Virus record (IMG/VR): IMGVR_UViG_3300046715_000089
Span: 1-44,228 of that record
Reading direction: 5' to 3' (one strand)
DNA length: 44,228 nt
Source: a virus
Each line of letters opens with the position of its first letter. Position 1 is the first letter of the stretch. Below, piece by piece: positions 31,526-38,217 of this stretch. The translations under genes and the position numbers were made by a program. The notes beneath the pieces are model-generated. The model was not told where the DNA came from and made no database searches. It saw only the letters and a program-made list of their open reading frames with translations.

Positions 31526-31770
31526 TACGCGGTCCTCGCAGCGAACGGGCCACCGTCGGGGATGGTGACCACAGCGGACATGGGGGCAGTGGCGGGCTCG
31601 TCGTTGTACGGGCCGTAGCGCGCCGTGGCGGGCACCTCGTGGGCGTCCAGCCAGGCCGCACCGTGACGCGGTCGGCTGCTGCCAGGTGGGCGGACAAGAC
31701 GCATCGACAGGACGAGCAGGGCCATGAAGACGACGGCGGCGATCGTGGCGAGGGTGTCCGGGGAGGGCAT
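31525..31770 (-). CDS. Small N-terminally anchored membrane protein
   Basis: 81 residues, one membrane helix at residues 6-24 (TLATIAAVVFMALLVLSMRL), then a Pro/Arg/Ala-rich soluble part. Its stop overlaps the coiled-coil gene start (TAATG) and its start overlaps the methyltransferase stop. Function unknown. Confidence 0.6.
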   Translation of the reverse strand: MPSPDTLATIAAVVFMALLVLSMRLVRPPGSSRPRHGAAWLDAHEVPATARYGPYNDEPATAPMSAVVTIPDGGPFAARTA

Positions 31771-32489
31771 CAGGCACCTCCGGCAGTGTTCGCGAGCCTC
31801 TTGGCGGCCTTCTCGGCGGTCGCTTCGTCCTTCTCGATGCCGATCGCCTTACGGCCTTCCAAACGGGCGGCGGTCAGTGTCGGCCCGTATCCGGCGAACG
31901 GGTCCAGGACCGTCTCGCCCCAGCAGCTGGAGGACTCGATCAGCTGCCGGAGCAGCAGGACGGGCTTGGGCGTCTGCTGCGGGTCGTGACGGTCTTCGAG
32001 CTGGCCAGCGTTCGCGCGCGGGACGGTGATCACGCTTCCCTTGCGGAGTCTGGCGGCCAGGCGACCGGTCCCCCTGGCGCGAGCCGCCGGACGCGTGACG
32101 TGCACGCCAAAGGTGATCGGCTCATGTGCCGCCCCCCAGGGCAGCGATAGGTCCCCGGTCCCGAGCATCGTCTTGTTCCAGATGATGGGGACCGAGGCGT
32201 TGATGGTCGGACAGAGCGTCAGATCGGCCGGGCCGAATACATAGAGGTGGCGCTGGTTCCGCAGGACTCGCAGGGCTGTGGTTATGCACGCCTCGACGTC
32301 CAAGGTTCCGTCGTCGCCCTCGATCGGCGCGAGGCGCGTCTTGCGGAAGCCGCTCTGCCAGTTCTTGCCATACGGCGGATCGGTGACGATCAGATCGACC
32401 GACTCGCGCGGGAGTCCTGGCAGGACGTCCCGGCAGTCGCCGTGGTACAGGGTGACCGTGTCGTCGGAGTAGTACGGCTCGATGCTCAC
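31770..32489 (-). CDS. DNA N6-adenine/N4-cytosine methyltransferase
   Basis: 239 residues from a GTG overlapping the upstream stop (GTGA). HGDCRDVLPGLP followed by VDLIVTDPPYG (motif IV at residues 37-40) and, near the end, VLDPFAGYGPTLTAA (motif I) with GIEKDE. The order DPPY first, FxGxG last marks the beta class (phage M.-type). The target-recognition part between is short, with GTGRLAARLRKGSVITVPR. Probably acts alone as an anti-restriction methylase: no cognate nuclease is seen. Confidence 0.9.
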   Translation of the reverse strand: MSIEPYYSDDTVTLYHGDCRDVLPGLPRESVDLIVTDPPYGKNWQSGFRKTRLAPIEGDDGTLDVEACITTALRVLRNQRHLYVFGPADLTLCPTINASVPIIWNKTMLGTGDLSLPWGAAHEPITFGVHVTRPAARARGTGRLAARLRKGSVITVPRANAGQLEDRHDPQQTPKPVLLLRQLIESSSCWGETVLDPFAGYGPTLTAARLEGRKAIGIEKDEATAEKAAKRLANTAGGA

Positions 32490-32872
32490 TGCGCCACCCC
32501 CCCGGTGACGCCCGCCCCATCCACGCGCGTGTCCCCGGCAGGCGAACGGGTGGCCGTGTGTTCGTCCGGGCCGGGCACCTGGCAGGCCGTCTCGTTGTTG
32601 TGGACGTGCCCCCAGCCGAGCGCGTCCTGTGCGATCGCCTGTCCGCAGTTCCAGCACGGCATCGTGAACGCGGGCTCCGGGCCGGTGCTCATCTGCCCGT
32701 CGGCGAGCTTGTCGATCTCGGCGGCGGCACGGCGCAGCTTCGCGGCCTCGTCCTGCCCGCCGGCAACGATCTGGTTGGCGGTGTCTTGCGCCTTGGCGAG
32801 GACCTCTTCAGCCTGCTTGCGCATCCGGTCGGCCTGGTCTCGCAGGGCCGGGACGGTGTACTCCTCGCTCAT
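32486..32872 (-). CDS. Coiled-coil protein with zinc-ribbon
   Basis: 128 residues. N-terminal coiled coil (YTVPALRDQADRMRKQAEEV, TANQIVAGGQDEAAKLRRAA), then CWNCGQAIAQD…HVHNNETAC, a CxxC/His/Cys zinc site near residues 73-98. The tail is low-complexity. No known family. Overlaps both neighbours by 4 nt. Confidence 0.65.
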   Translation of the reverse strand: MSEEYTVPALRDQADRMRKQAEEVLAKAQDTANQIVAGGQDEAAKLRRAAAEIDKLADGQMSTGPEPAFTMPCWNCGQAIAQDALGWGHVHNNETACQVPGPDEHTATRSPAGDTRVDGAGVTGGVAQ

Positions 32873-33210
32873 CGGACAGCCGCCTTCTTCTCGACGTTCG
32901 TCCAGACACGGAGCGACGCGCCCTCGTAATCGGCCGTCGCCTCGATACGAGTCCAGTCGCCGTCCTCATCGGAGCACAGCTCCGAGGCGACCTCGGTCCC
33001 GAGGAAGTCGGCCCAGGCGGCGAGGGCCGCGCGCAGCTCGGTGTCGGTCTTGCCGACGAGAGGCACGAGACCGTCGAGCTTCAGCGGACCATGCGGGGAG
33101 ACGGTCCAGTTTGCCGGGGGCAGGTCGGTCTCCAGTGCCCTGGCAAGTGCGCGGGTGGCGATGAGTTGCTGCTCACGCACGCCCGGCTGGGGGGTCGTAA
33201 GATCGGTCAT
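32869..33210 (-). CDS. Conserved hypothetical protein
   Basis: 113 residues, MTDLTTPQPGVREQQLIATR start, LPPANWTVSPHGPLKLDGLV, then helices and a final strand set (DWTRIEATADYEGASLRVWT). The pattern of a short alpha/beta domain with a W at the end is like small proteins beside actinophage recombination genes. Function unknown. Confidence 0.6.
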   Translation of the reverse strand: MTDLTTPQPGVREQQLIATRALARALETDLPPANWTVSPHGPLKLDGLVPLVGKTDTELRAALAAWADFLGTEVASELCSDEDGDWTRIEATADYEGASLRVWTNVEKKAAVR

Positions 33211-33446
33211 GGATGGATCTCCTTCGGGGGGTCAGGGACGGCCTCCGTTGCATCGGGGGCCGTCTCGTTGTTGAGGTCGTCCATCAGGGCTGTGATCGCC
33301 CGCTCGTAGCGCATGGCGAGGCCGGACGTGATGCCCATCTGTCGAGCGGCCTGGGCAACGGTCATGCCCTCGTCGCGCCAGACGGCGAACCGGAGCAGGT
33401 CGCAGGCGATCGCCTCGCGCTCCGTCTTCTCCCAGATCTGCGGCAT
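33207..33446 (-). CDS. Small helix-turn-helix protein
   Basis: 79 residues from ATG 33446 (1-nt overlap with the HNH stop). EREAIACDLLRFAVWRDEGM TVAQAARQMGITSGLAMRYERA is a clear helix-turn-helix, followed by an acidic tail. It may be a phage-encoded regulator or a sigma region-4-like binding unit; the partner is unknown. Confidence 0.65.
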   Translation of the reverse strand: MPQIWEKTEREAIACDLLRFAVWRDEGMTVAQAARQMGITSGLAMRYERAITALMDDLNNETAPDATEAVPDPPKEIHP

Positions 33447-33889
33447 CAGGCCGCACCTCCCCACGTCGGCGGGAAGCGCAGCGTCCCGTCATCCAGCAGG
33501 TAGACGACTCCGTGCACCGCGTGCACGACCGGGACGTCCGTGGTGGCCTCTCGAGAGTTCAGCGACACGACGTAGCCGTGCTCGAGCGCTTCGGTGGGAC
33601 TCGAGCCGATCCAGCCGTGGCAGCCGGTCGTCCCGGTGCCGCAGACCGTCAGCAGGTTCGAGGGGGCGTTGATGAGCGGGTCGCTCGAGCCGCCGGATCC
33701 CCGGTTGCGGCGGTGGTGGATGTTGAACGGGATCTCGAGGACGCTCTGCCCGCAGACGGCGCAGCGGTACTCGTCCCGCTCGAGCACGAGCACTCGAGTC
33801 GACTTGGCCGGTCCGGTGTCCCGGCGGCCGGTGCGCTTCTCCCGGGACGTGCGGAGAGGCGACTTGCGCTTCAGCTCGGTGCGCCTCAC
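33446..33889 (-). CDS. HNH endonuclease
   Basis: 147 residues from a GTG overlapping the upstream stop (GTGA). A basic N-terminus, then CAVCGQSVLEIPFNIHHRRN, SNLLTVCGTGTTGCHGWI: the HNH core with two CxxC/CxnC zinc pairs. A C-terminal beta segment follows. HNH enzymes of this type support packaging or nick DNA, but this one lies in the recombination region rather than next to terminase. Its exact target is unknown. Confidence 0.85.
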   Translation of the reverse strand: MRRTELKRKSPLRTSREKRTGRRDTGPAKSTRVLVLERDEYRCAVCGQSVLEIPFNIHHRRNRGSGGSSDPLINAPSNLLTVCGTGTTGCHGWIGSSPTEALEHGYVVSLNSREATTDVPVVHAVHGVVYLLDDGTLRFPPTWGGAA

Positions 33890-34389
33890 GCCTCCTCGCC
33901 GCCCTCTATCGCCAGGAGCCCCGACATCAGCTCGGTCAGCTCCCCGGCCTGCCACGCCTCCGCGACCGCCTCACGGGCGTCCTCGGCGAGCTTCACCATC
34001 GGGTATGGGTCGCCGGCCGCGACGGTGATACCGGGCACGGCCTCGCCGTTCTCATCTACCGCAGTGCCGAGCTGTCGGGCGGCCGAGGTGAGGCGAGCGG
34101 TGGCGTCCGGGTTGATCCGGGTCGTCTCCGGGACCGTCTCGACCCACTCGGGGTGAGCGTTCCGCGCCCACTCCTCGTACGCGGCGGCATCGGTGACGGT
34201 GGCGGTGGTGCGGCCCTTCGCGAGGGTGACCGTGCCGACGTCCTTGTTGTTCGGGAGGGTGGCGGTCAGCCGGTCGGCAGGTCGCCACCCGTCGCGAATC
34301 TCGCCATCGGCGATCTTCTTGGCCGCGCCCAGCTCGGTGACGAGCACCTTCAGCAGTGCGAACTTCAGTGCCAGTTCCTGGGGGGTCAC
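33886..34389 (-). CDS. Conserved recombination-region protein
   Basis: 167 residues, MTPQELALKFALLKVLVTEL start, ATLPNNKDVGTVTLAKGRTT, then YEEWARNAHPEWVETVPETT and an acidic end. This protein accompanies ERF genes in many actinophages, in my memory, without known function. It may support single-strand annealing. 4-nt overlaps on both sides. Confidence 0.65.
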   Translation of the reverse strand: MTPQELALKFALLKVLVTELGAAKKIADGEIRDGWRPADRLTATLPNNKDVGTVTLAKGRTTATVTDAAAYEEWARNAHPEWVETVPETTRINPDATARLTSAARQLGTAVDENGEAVPGITVAAGDPYPMVKLAEDAREAVAEAWQAGELTELMSGLLAIEGGEEA

Positions 34390-35039
34390 GCGGGCTTCCC
34401 TTCGAGCTCGGCCTTGCGCTGCGCGAAGAGCGCCACGAACTTCACCTGGTCGCTGGTCGCGACCTCACCGGCCCGGTACTTCACGTCCATCTCCTCGTAC
34501 AGGCCGCGCAGGGTGCCGACAGAGGTCACGTCGGTGATGCGCTGGATGAGGCCGTTCGCCCACTCCACATCGGTGACCGGCTCGGGAGCGGGCGTCTCCC
34601 ACTGCGGGTCGGGCTGCGCGGCCGGTCGGCGGGCTTCCGCCTCGGCCGCCGCGCCATCGTCGTCGTCCTCCGGCGCCACTCCGGTGACCGCGCACAGGCA
34701 GTACCTGCGGGCGTAGGTGATGGCAGAGCCCATCGACTGCGGCGTGCCGCCGGTCGGCAGCGGGTACTGCCCGTCCTCGGACGCCCCAGAGGTGTGCAGG
34801 AGCTTGTAGGCGAGGACCATGCGGCCGTCGTCGGTCATCGTCGGCTTGGCGATGAACGACAGACCGCACTCGCCGAGGATCGGCAGCAGCACACGGCTGA
34901 TCTGCGCGAGGTCGGCGTAGGTGTACTTGTAGGAGCCGCCGCCCTTCGTCTCGACCTTGGCTTCGCTGACCTTCTTGATCTCGGGCAGCTTCGTCATCAG
35001 GGTGGCCAGCGCTTGTGCGAGGCCGTTCGTCTCGGTCAT
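34386..35039 (-). CDS. ERF-family single-strand annealing protein
   Basis: 217 residues from the ATG at 35039, overlapping the upstream stop (ATGA). Residues 1-140 match ERF: LMTKLPEIKKVSEAKVETKG, YADLAQISRVLLPILGECGL, then QSMGSAITYARRYCLCAVTG followed by DDDDG, the ERF signature. The C-terminal half is Pro-rich and then helical. ERF anneals complementary strands for recombination and circularisation. No exonuclease partner is evident in the operon. The longer frame to 35186 is rejected because it overlaps the next gene. Confidence 0.9.
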   Translation of the reverse strand: MTETNGLAQALATLMTKLPEIKKVSEAKVETKGGGSYKYTYADLAQISRVLLPILGECGLSFIAKPTMTDDGRMVLAYKLLHTSGASEDGQYPLPTGGTPQSMGSAITYARRYCLCAVTGVAPEDDDDGAAAEAEARRPAAQPDPQWETPAPEPVTDVEWANGLIQRITDVTSVGTLRGLYEEMDVKYRAGEVATSDQVKFVALFAQRKAELEGKPA

Positions 35040-35332
35040 CGGCGCCATGCCCCCGTCATGTAATTCAGATCGATTTCCGCCTCGTGCGGCAGCGGGCGGG
35101 AGAGGTCGGGCCGCCGCCGTACGACGCCGCGAAGCACTCCCTCGAAGCACGCTTCGCGCAGCCCCGGCCCGACGTCGGCGGGGCACAGGGCCTCGATGAC
35201 GGCGTGCGGGACGTCGTAGTCCTCGCGGTCGGTGAGGTAGTCGGCGAGGGCGACGATGGTCGCCCTGATGCGCTCCTCGGCGTCGCGGAGCTTCTCGCGG
35301 TCTCCGATGAGGCTGCGGGTATCAGTGCTCAT
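35036..35332 (-). CDS. Small conserved hypothetical protein
   Basis: 98 residues: helical N-terminus (SLIGDREKLRDAEERIRATI), then DVPHAVIEALCPADVGPGLR and a basic end. Overlaps the ERF gene by 4 nt and the next by 11 nt. No known domain. Confidence 0.6.
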   Translation of the reverse strand: MSTDTRSLIGDREKLRDAEERIRATIVALADYLTDREDYDVPHAVIEALCPADVGPGLREACFEGVLRGVVRRRPDLSRPLPHEAEIDLNYMTGAWRR

Positions 35333-35525
35333 TGCGGGCCACCCACTCCCTCTCGTGCTGCTCGGTCTTGATGACTGCGGTGAGGGTGGCCAGCTCCTCG
35401 GCGAGGTCGGTCAGCTCGTCCGGGGCCATGTCCGGGATCGCGGGGGCGGCTGCGGTGAGGCTGACCGTGAGGCGGGTGTACGTCGCGGTGGCCGCTTCGG
35501 CTCGGGGGGTGCGTGCGTCGATCAC
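35322..35525 (-). CDS. Small helical hypothetical protein
   Basis: 67 residues from a GTG overlapping the upstream stop (GTGA). Ala-rich with PDELTDLAEELATLTAVIKT, then acidic and basic helices. Function unknown. It overlaps the next gene by 11 nt. Confidence 0.55.
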   Translation of the reverse strand: MIDARTPRAEAATATYTRLTVSLTAAAPAIPDMAPDELTDLAEELATLTAVIKTEQHEREWVARNEH

Positions 35526-36139
35526 AGGGCACCGCCGATCTCTCGCTGGATCGCGGGCGCCACGGTCGTACGGAACCAGGCGGACGCCTCAAAGCCGCCG
35601 GTGCACAGCTCGATCAGCTGCTCATAGCCGGTGTGCACCTCGCCCGTGAACTCGTTCTTCCAGGCCCAGCGGACGCCGCGCTCATCGAGCCAGCGGCCGA
35701 GATCGGCAAGAAGGGAGGCGTGCAGATCTCCGCAGCCGCGCCCCTGCTCGTCCTTGTAGCTGTAGGCGGTGTCGAAGGAGATCTCCAGCCAGCAGGCCGG
35801 GTAGTGCCAGGAGCCGTCGCACGGTCCGGCTTCCTCGTCGTACCACTCGGTGCCGGGCAGGTTGCAGTCCTCATCGTGCGCGGCGGCATCGGCCTCCGAC
35901 CGGAGCGGAGCGTCCGGCCGGTACTGCACGTCAAGCAGCGCACACAGCCCCTGTCCAGGCCGGTTCCAGTACCACCAGGGGTCGCCGGGCTCGACGAAGC
36001 TCTCACCCTTGCGCCAGCTCTTCTTCTGCTCGTGGACGGCCTTGACGCTCTCGTCGGCCCCGATGAGCTGGTTGCACTTCAGCCAGACATCCTTCGCGCT
36101 GATGCGGTCGAGCACGTAGACGCGGGTGTCAAGAGTCAT
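35522..36139 (-). CDS. Conserved actinophage hypothetical protein
   Basis: 205 residues with many Trp and Cys. MTLDTRVYVLDRISAKDVWL start, PWWYWNRPGQGLCALLDVQY, CDGSWHYPACWLEISFDTAY and LLADLGRWLDERGVRWAWKN. This is a conserved Streptomyces phage protein of unknown function, in my recollection. The Cys/His/Asp residues may bind a metal. Overlaps both neighbours by 4 nt. Confidence 0.65.
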   Translation of the reverse strand: MTLDTRVYVLDRISAKDVWLKCNQLIGADESVKAVHEQKKSWRKGESFVEPGDPWWYWNRPGQGLCALLDVQYRPDAPLRSEADAAAHDEDCNLPGTEWYDEEAGPCDGSWHYPACWLEISFDTAYSYKDEQGRGCGDLHASLLADLGRWLDERGVRWAWKNEFTGEVHTGYEQLIELCTGGFEASAWFRTTVAPAIQREIGGAL

Positions 36140-36354
36140 GCCGCACCGCCCATCGCGGCACGCAGGCCGGTCATCGCGAGCCTGAGCGCGGCGGCGGACG
36201 TCGGTGCGGTGGCCTCGAAGTGGTCCTGCCCATGCCAGGCGTCAGCGGTGTGGGTGCGTGTGATGCCTTCGCCGTCGGCGGTGAAGGTGACGGTCTCGGC
36301 GGTGTGCAGCGCGGCGGACAGGTCGTGGTCCAGGTCGCTGGTGTGGGCGGTCAT
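36136..36354 (-). CDS. Small hypothetical protein
   Basis: 72 residues from the ATG at 36354 (4-nt overlap). Contains SAALHTAETVTFTADGEGIT and an Ala-rich helix at the end. The open frame to 36567 overlaps the previous gene and is not used. Function unknown. Confidence 0.55.
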   Translation of the reverse strand: MTAHTSDLDHDLSAALHTAETVTFTADGEGITRTHTADAWHGQDHFEATAPTSAAALRLAMTGLRAAMGGAA

Positions 36355-36557
36355 GAGACCTCCTCGCCGTTTTCGTCCACGACCCACGCGCCGGAGGTCG
36401 CGTGATTGGTGAGCTCGCTTTCCGCGAGTTCGCCGAGATAGTCGCTCCGCTGCTTCTCGGAGAGGTCGTCCCAGTCCGCAGGCAGGTCGCAGTAGCTGTC
36501 TTCGATGTCGCAGCCCGAAAAGTTGACTTCGCAGTGGACGCGGATCCGGCGGGTCAT
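36351..36557 (-). CDS. Small acidic conserved phage protein
   Basis: 68 residues starting MTRRIRVHCEVNFSGCDIED, beta-strand pair followed by an acidic helical part ending VVDENGEEVS. Two Cys. The layout fits short DUF7167-like actinophage proteins, though I cannot be sure. Overlaps both neighbours by 4 nt. Confidence 0.55.
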   Translation of the reverse strand: MTRRIRVHCEVNFSGCDIEDSYCDLPADWDDLSEKQRSDYLGELAESELTNHATSGAWVVDENGEEVS

Positions 36558-36748
36558 GACCGGCCACCGCTCTGGCGCTGTCCGGCGGCGATGACGTCGG
36601 ACTCCCAGAACCTGCGATGTCCGCCCGGCGTCATCCGGGCGACCGGCAGCCGGCCCGACTTCGCCCAGCGGGTCACCGTCTTCGGGTCGACGGAGTAATA
36701 GGCGGCGACTTCAGCCGGCGTCATCAGCCAGTCGGTAACCTGTGTCAT
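36554..36748 (-). CDS. BldC/MerR-type winged-helix protein
   Basis: 64 residues from the ATG at 36748. LMTPAEVAAYYSVDPKTVTR WAKSGRLPVARMTPGGHRRF is almost the BldC pattern (LLTPAEVAxxFxVDPKTVTRWAKAGKL…GGHRRY). BldC-type proteins bind direct repeats cooperatively and excisionases share the fold. In this position it could regulate the early operon or act as the recombination directionality factor of the serine integrase; neither is shown. The ribosome site is CAGTCC…, weak. Confidence 0.85.
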   Translation of the reverse strand: MTQVTDWLMTPAEVAAYYSVDPKTVTRWAKSGRLPVARMTPGGHRRFWESDVIAAGQRQSGGRS

Positions 36749-36819
36749 GGCCAGTCCTTTCAGGGTTGGGGGTTGGCCGGGGGCTCTCGGCGGGATGTGC
36801 CGGGGGCCCCGTTGGGTTC

Positions 36820-36963
36820 TCAGGCCGCGGAATCGCGGCACGCCGGCCGAGCGGTCGCGAAGATCGCGGCTGCGCGGCGGCAGTTCTCATCGGTGAGGGG
36901 CGGGAGTCCGGCGAGCAGCTCGTCGATGCGTCGCTGCCACGAGGCTGGGATCTCGGCCGCCAT
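36820..36963 (-). CDS. Tiny conserved actinophage protein
   Basis: 47 residues, starting MAAEIPASWQRRIDELLAGL. LPPLTDENCRRAAAIFATAR is a pattern I recall from small proteins of many Streptomyces phages and integrative elements (LTxEQxxRxAxIL). Start overlaps the antirepressor stop by 1 nt. The 71-nt gap after it (36749-36819) holds only a GGGGGC/GCCCCC imperfect hairpin. Function unknown. Confidence 0.6.
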   Translation of the reverse strand: MAAEIPASWQRRIDELLAGLPPLTDENCRRAAAIFATARPACRDSAA

Positions 36964-37832
36964 CACGACACCGGCTCTCGGAGTTCGAGGGGTTCGGAGC
37001 CGCCCATCCGCTTGTGCAGGTAGGCGAGCCCTTCGGCAGTGATGCGGACCTGCGGCTTGGCGGGCATCTCCTCGTTCGTCGCGCGGTTGGTGAAGGTCCG
37101 GGGGCGGAGCTTCACGTGCCTCGCGTGGCTGGCGTAGGGGATGTCGCGGGAGTCGATGACCTTCATCCGGCGCAGCTCGTTGAACAGGCGCTGCTGACCG
37201 GTGTCGATCGCCGGGTCGCGGTTCAAGATGAACGCGGCTTCCCGTACCGACCAGTCCGGGTCAGCGGAGGCCAGGACGTCCCAGGCTTCGGCCTTCGGTT
37301 CAGCCGTGGCGAGCTGGAGACGCTGCCGCTCGATCTCGTCAGCCTGTGAGGCGGCGAGGCGCAGGGCCTCGCCGAGCGTCCGCGGGATCTCAAACTGTGG
37401 GGCGGCGGTGTACGAGCCGGTGCTGCGGATCGCGGGGAGCACCTCGTGTGTGATCCACCGCTTGAAGGCCCTCGCCTCCGACTTGCGGCTACGGAGGATG
37501 AGCGAGTACAGGCCCGGCTCGTTGACCGTGAGCATGTTCTGCTCGCCGGAGGGGGTGTCTACTGAACACCTCCCCCGCTCGTCCTCGTCGAGGTACCGGA
37601 CGGAGTCCTGTGGACGTCCGATGCTGAGCACAGCACACACGTCAGCGGCAACGAACCATGGCTGACCGTCCACCGTGACGGTGCGGACGGGCTGGCCTGT
37701 GGCCGGGAACGCAAAGGGCGTGATCTCGGAGGTTCCGGACTGGCAGTTCCGGCACCGCGTGCGGCTCGACTCGTTCCAGGAGTTGCAGCCGCTACAGGTC
37801 CAGCCGTCGTCCTTCTTGGGTGTCGGGCTCAT
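36963..37832 (-). CDS. Antirepressor: RanBP2 zinc finger + Bro-N + ANT/KilAC
   Basis: 289 residues from the ATG at 37832, overlapping the regulator stop (ATGA). Residues 11-30 form a RanBP2-type zinc finger: Trp11, Cys13, Cys16, Asn20, Cys27 and Cys30 at the exact W-x-C-x2-C-x3-N-x6-C-x2-C spacing. Residues about 50-140 are Bro-N: DGQPWFVAADVCAVLSIGRP, EPGLYSLILRSRKSEARAFK RWITHEVLPAIR. Residues about 185-285 are ANT/KilAC (WSVREAAFILNR, ITAEGLAYLHKRMGG). Bro/ANT proteins antagonise or modulate phage repressors. A RanBP2 finger (RNA or ubiquitin binding in eukaryotes) is very unusual here. Confidence 0.85.
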   Translation of the reverse strand: MSPTPKKDDGWTCSGCNSWNESSRTRCRNCQSGTSEITPFAFPATGQPVRTVTVDGQPWFVAADVCAVLSIGRPQDSVRYLDEDERGRCSVDTPSGEQNMLTVNEPGLYSLILRSRKSEARAFKRWITHEVLPAIRSTGSYTAAPQFEIPRTLGEALRLAASQADEIERQRLQLATAEPKAEAWDVLASADPDWSVREAAFILNRDPAIDTGQQRLFNELRRMKVIDSRDIPYASHARHVKLRPRTFTNRATNEEMPAKPQVRITAEGLAYLHKRMGGSEPLELREPVS

Positions 37833-38077
37833 CCGGCCGCCACCTCGCGCTTGCGCTCCAGCACGACCACCGGGCAGTTGCACGCTTCGGCGATCTTCAC
37901 GAGGTTCTCCGGCGTTGCATTCCGCCAGCCGCTCTCGATCTCGCCCATCAACTGCTCCGAGAAGCCGCAGCGTTCAGCCAGTTCACGCTTGGTGAGTCCG
38001 GCCTTTTCGCGTGCGTAGGTGACTGCCTCCGGCTCTTGGTTGAACGGCTTCTTGGGCCGCTTACGGGAGGTCGTCAT
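37829..38077 (-). CDS. Cro-like XRE-family regulator (first early gene)
   Basis: 82 residues from the ATG at 38077. AREKAGLTKRELAERCGFSE QLMGEIESGWRNATPENLVK is a complete XRE helix-turn-helix. The ATG is about 7 nt after a -10-like TAGTGT and has no ribosome site, so the mRNA is probably leaderless. It is divergent from the repressor gene and is the first gene of the early operon, as Cro would be. Operators overlap its promoter. Confidence 0.8.
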   Translation of the reverse strand: MTTSRKRPKKPFNQEPEAVTYAREKAGLTKRELAERCGFSEQLMGEIESGWRNATPENLVKIAEACNCPVVVLERKREVAAG

Positions 38078-38084
38078 GGGGACC

Positions 38085-38133
38085 ACACTAGTGCGTAGTG
38101 CTGCGTAGTACAAGCACTACGCACGAACTACGC
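38085..38133 (-). promoter_or_regulatory. Early promoter with TGCGTAGT operator cluster
   Basis: On the - strand TTGTAC, 17 nt, TAGTGT gives a good sigma-70 promoter for the Cro-like gene. TGCGTAGT occurs at 38092-38099 and 38102-38109 (10 bp apart); its complement ACTACGCA lies at 38116-38123, and ACTACGC at 38127-38133. Copies two and three form a perfect inverted repeat with a 6-bp spacer that covers the -35. A repressor bound here would silence the early operon. Confidence 0.75.
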
Positions 38134-38182
38134 GGCTCAGCCTATGGCATGCAGGCCAACAAACCCTTACCGGCGGTCAGGG

Positions 38183-38210
38183 TTGTAGTAGTGCGTAGTT
38201 ATGCGAAGAT
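38183..38210 (+). promoter_or_regulatory. Repressor promoter with a single operator copy
   Basis: TTGTAG (38183-38188), 16 nt, GAAGAT (38205-38210), then 7 nt to the repressor ATG. A fifth TGCGTAGT (38192-38199) lies inside the spacer, which would allow autorepression. The lack of a ribosome site suggests a leaderless mRNA. The -10 match is only moderate. Confidence 0.5.
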
Positions 38211-38217
38211 GTGGGTC

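Noticed and set aside
33446-33955. HNH enzyme as homing endonuclease insertion
   Set aside because: It fits seamlessly into the operon with GTGA and 1-nt overlaps and interrupts no gene.
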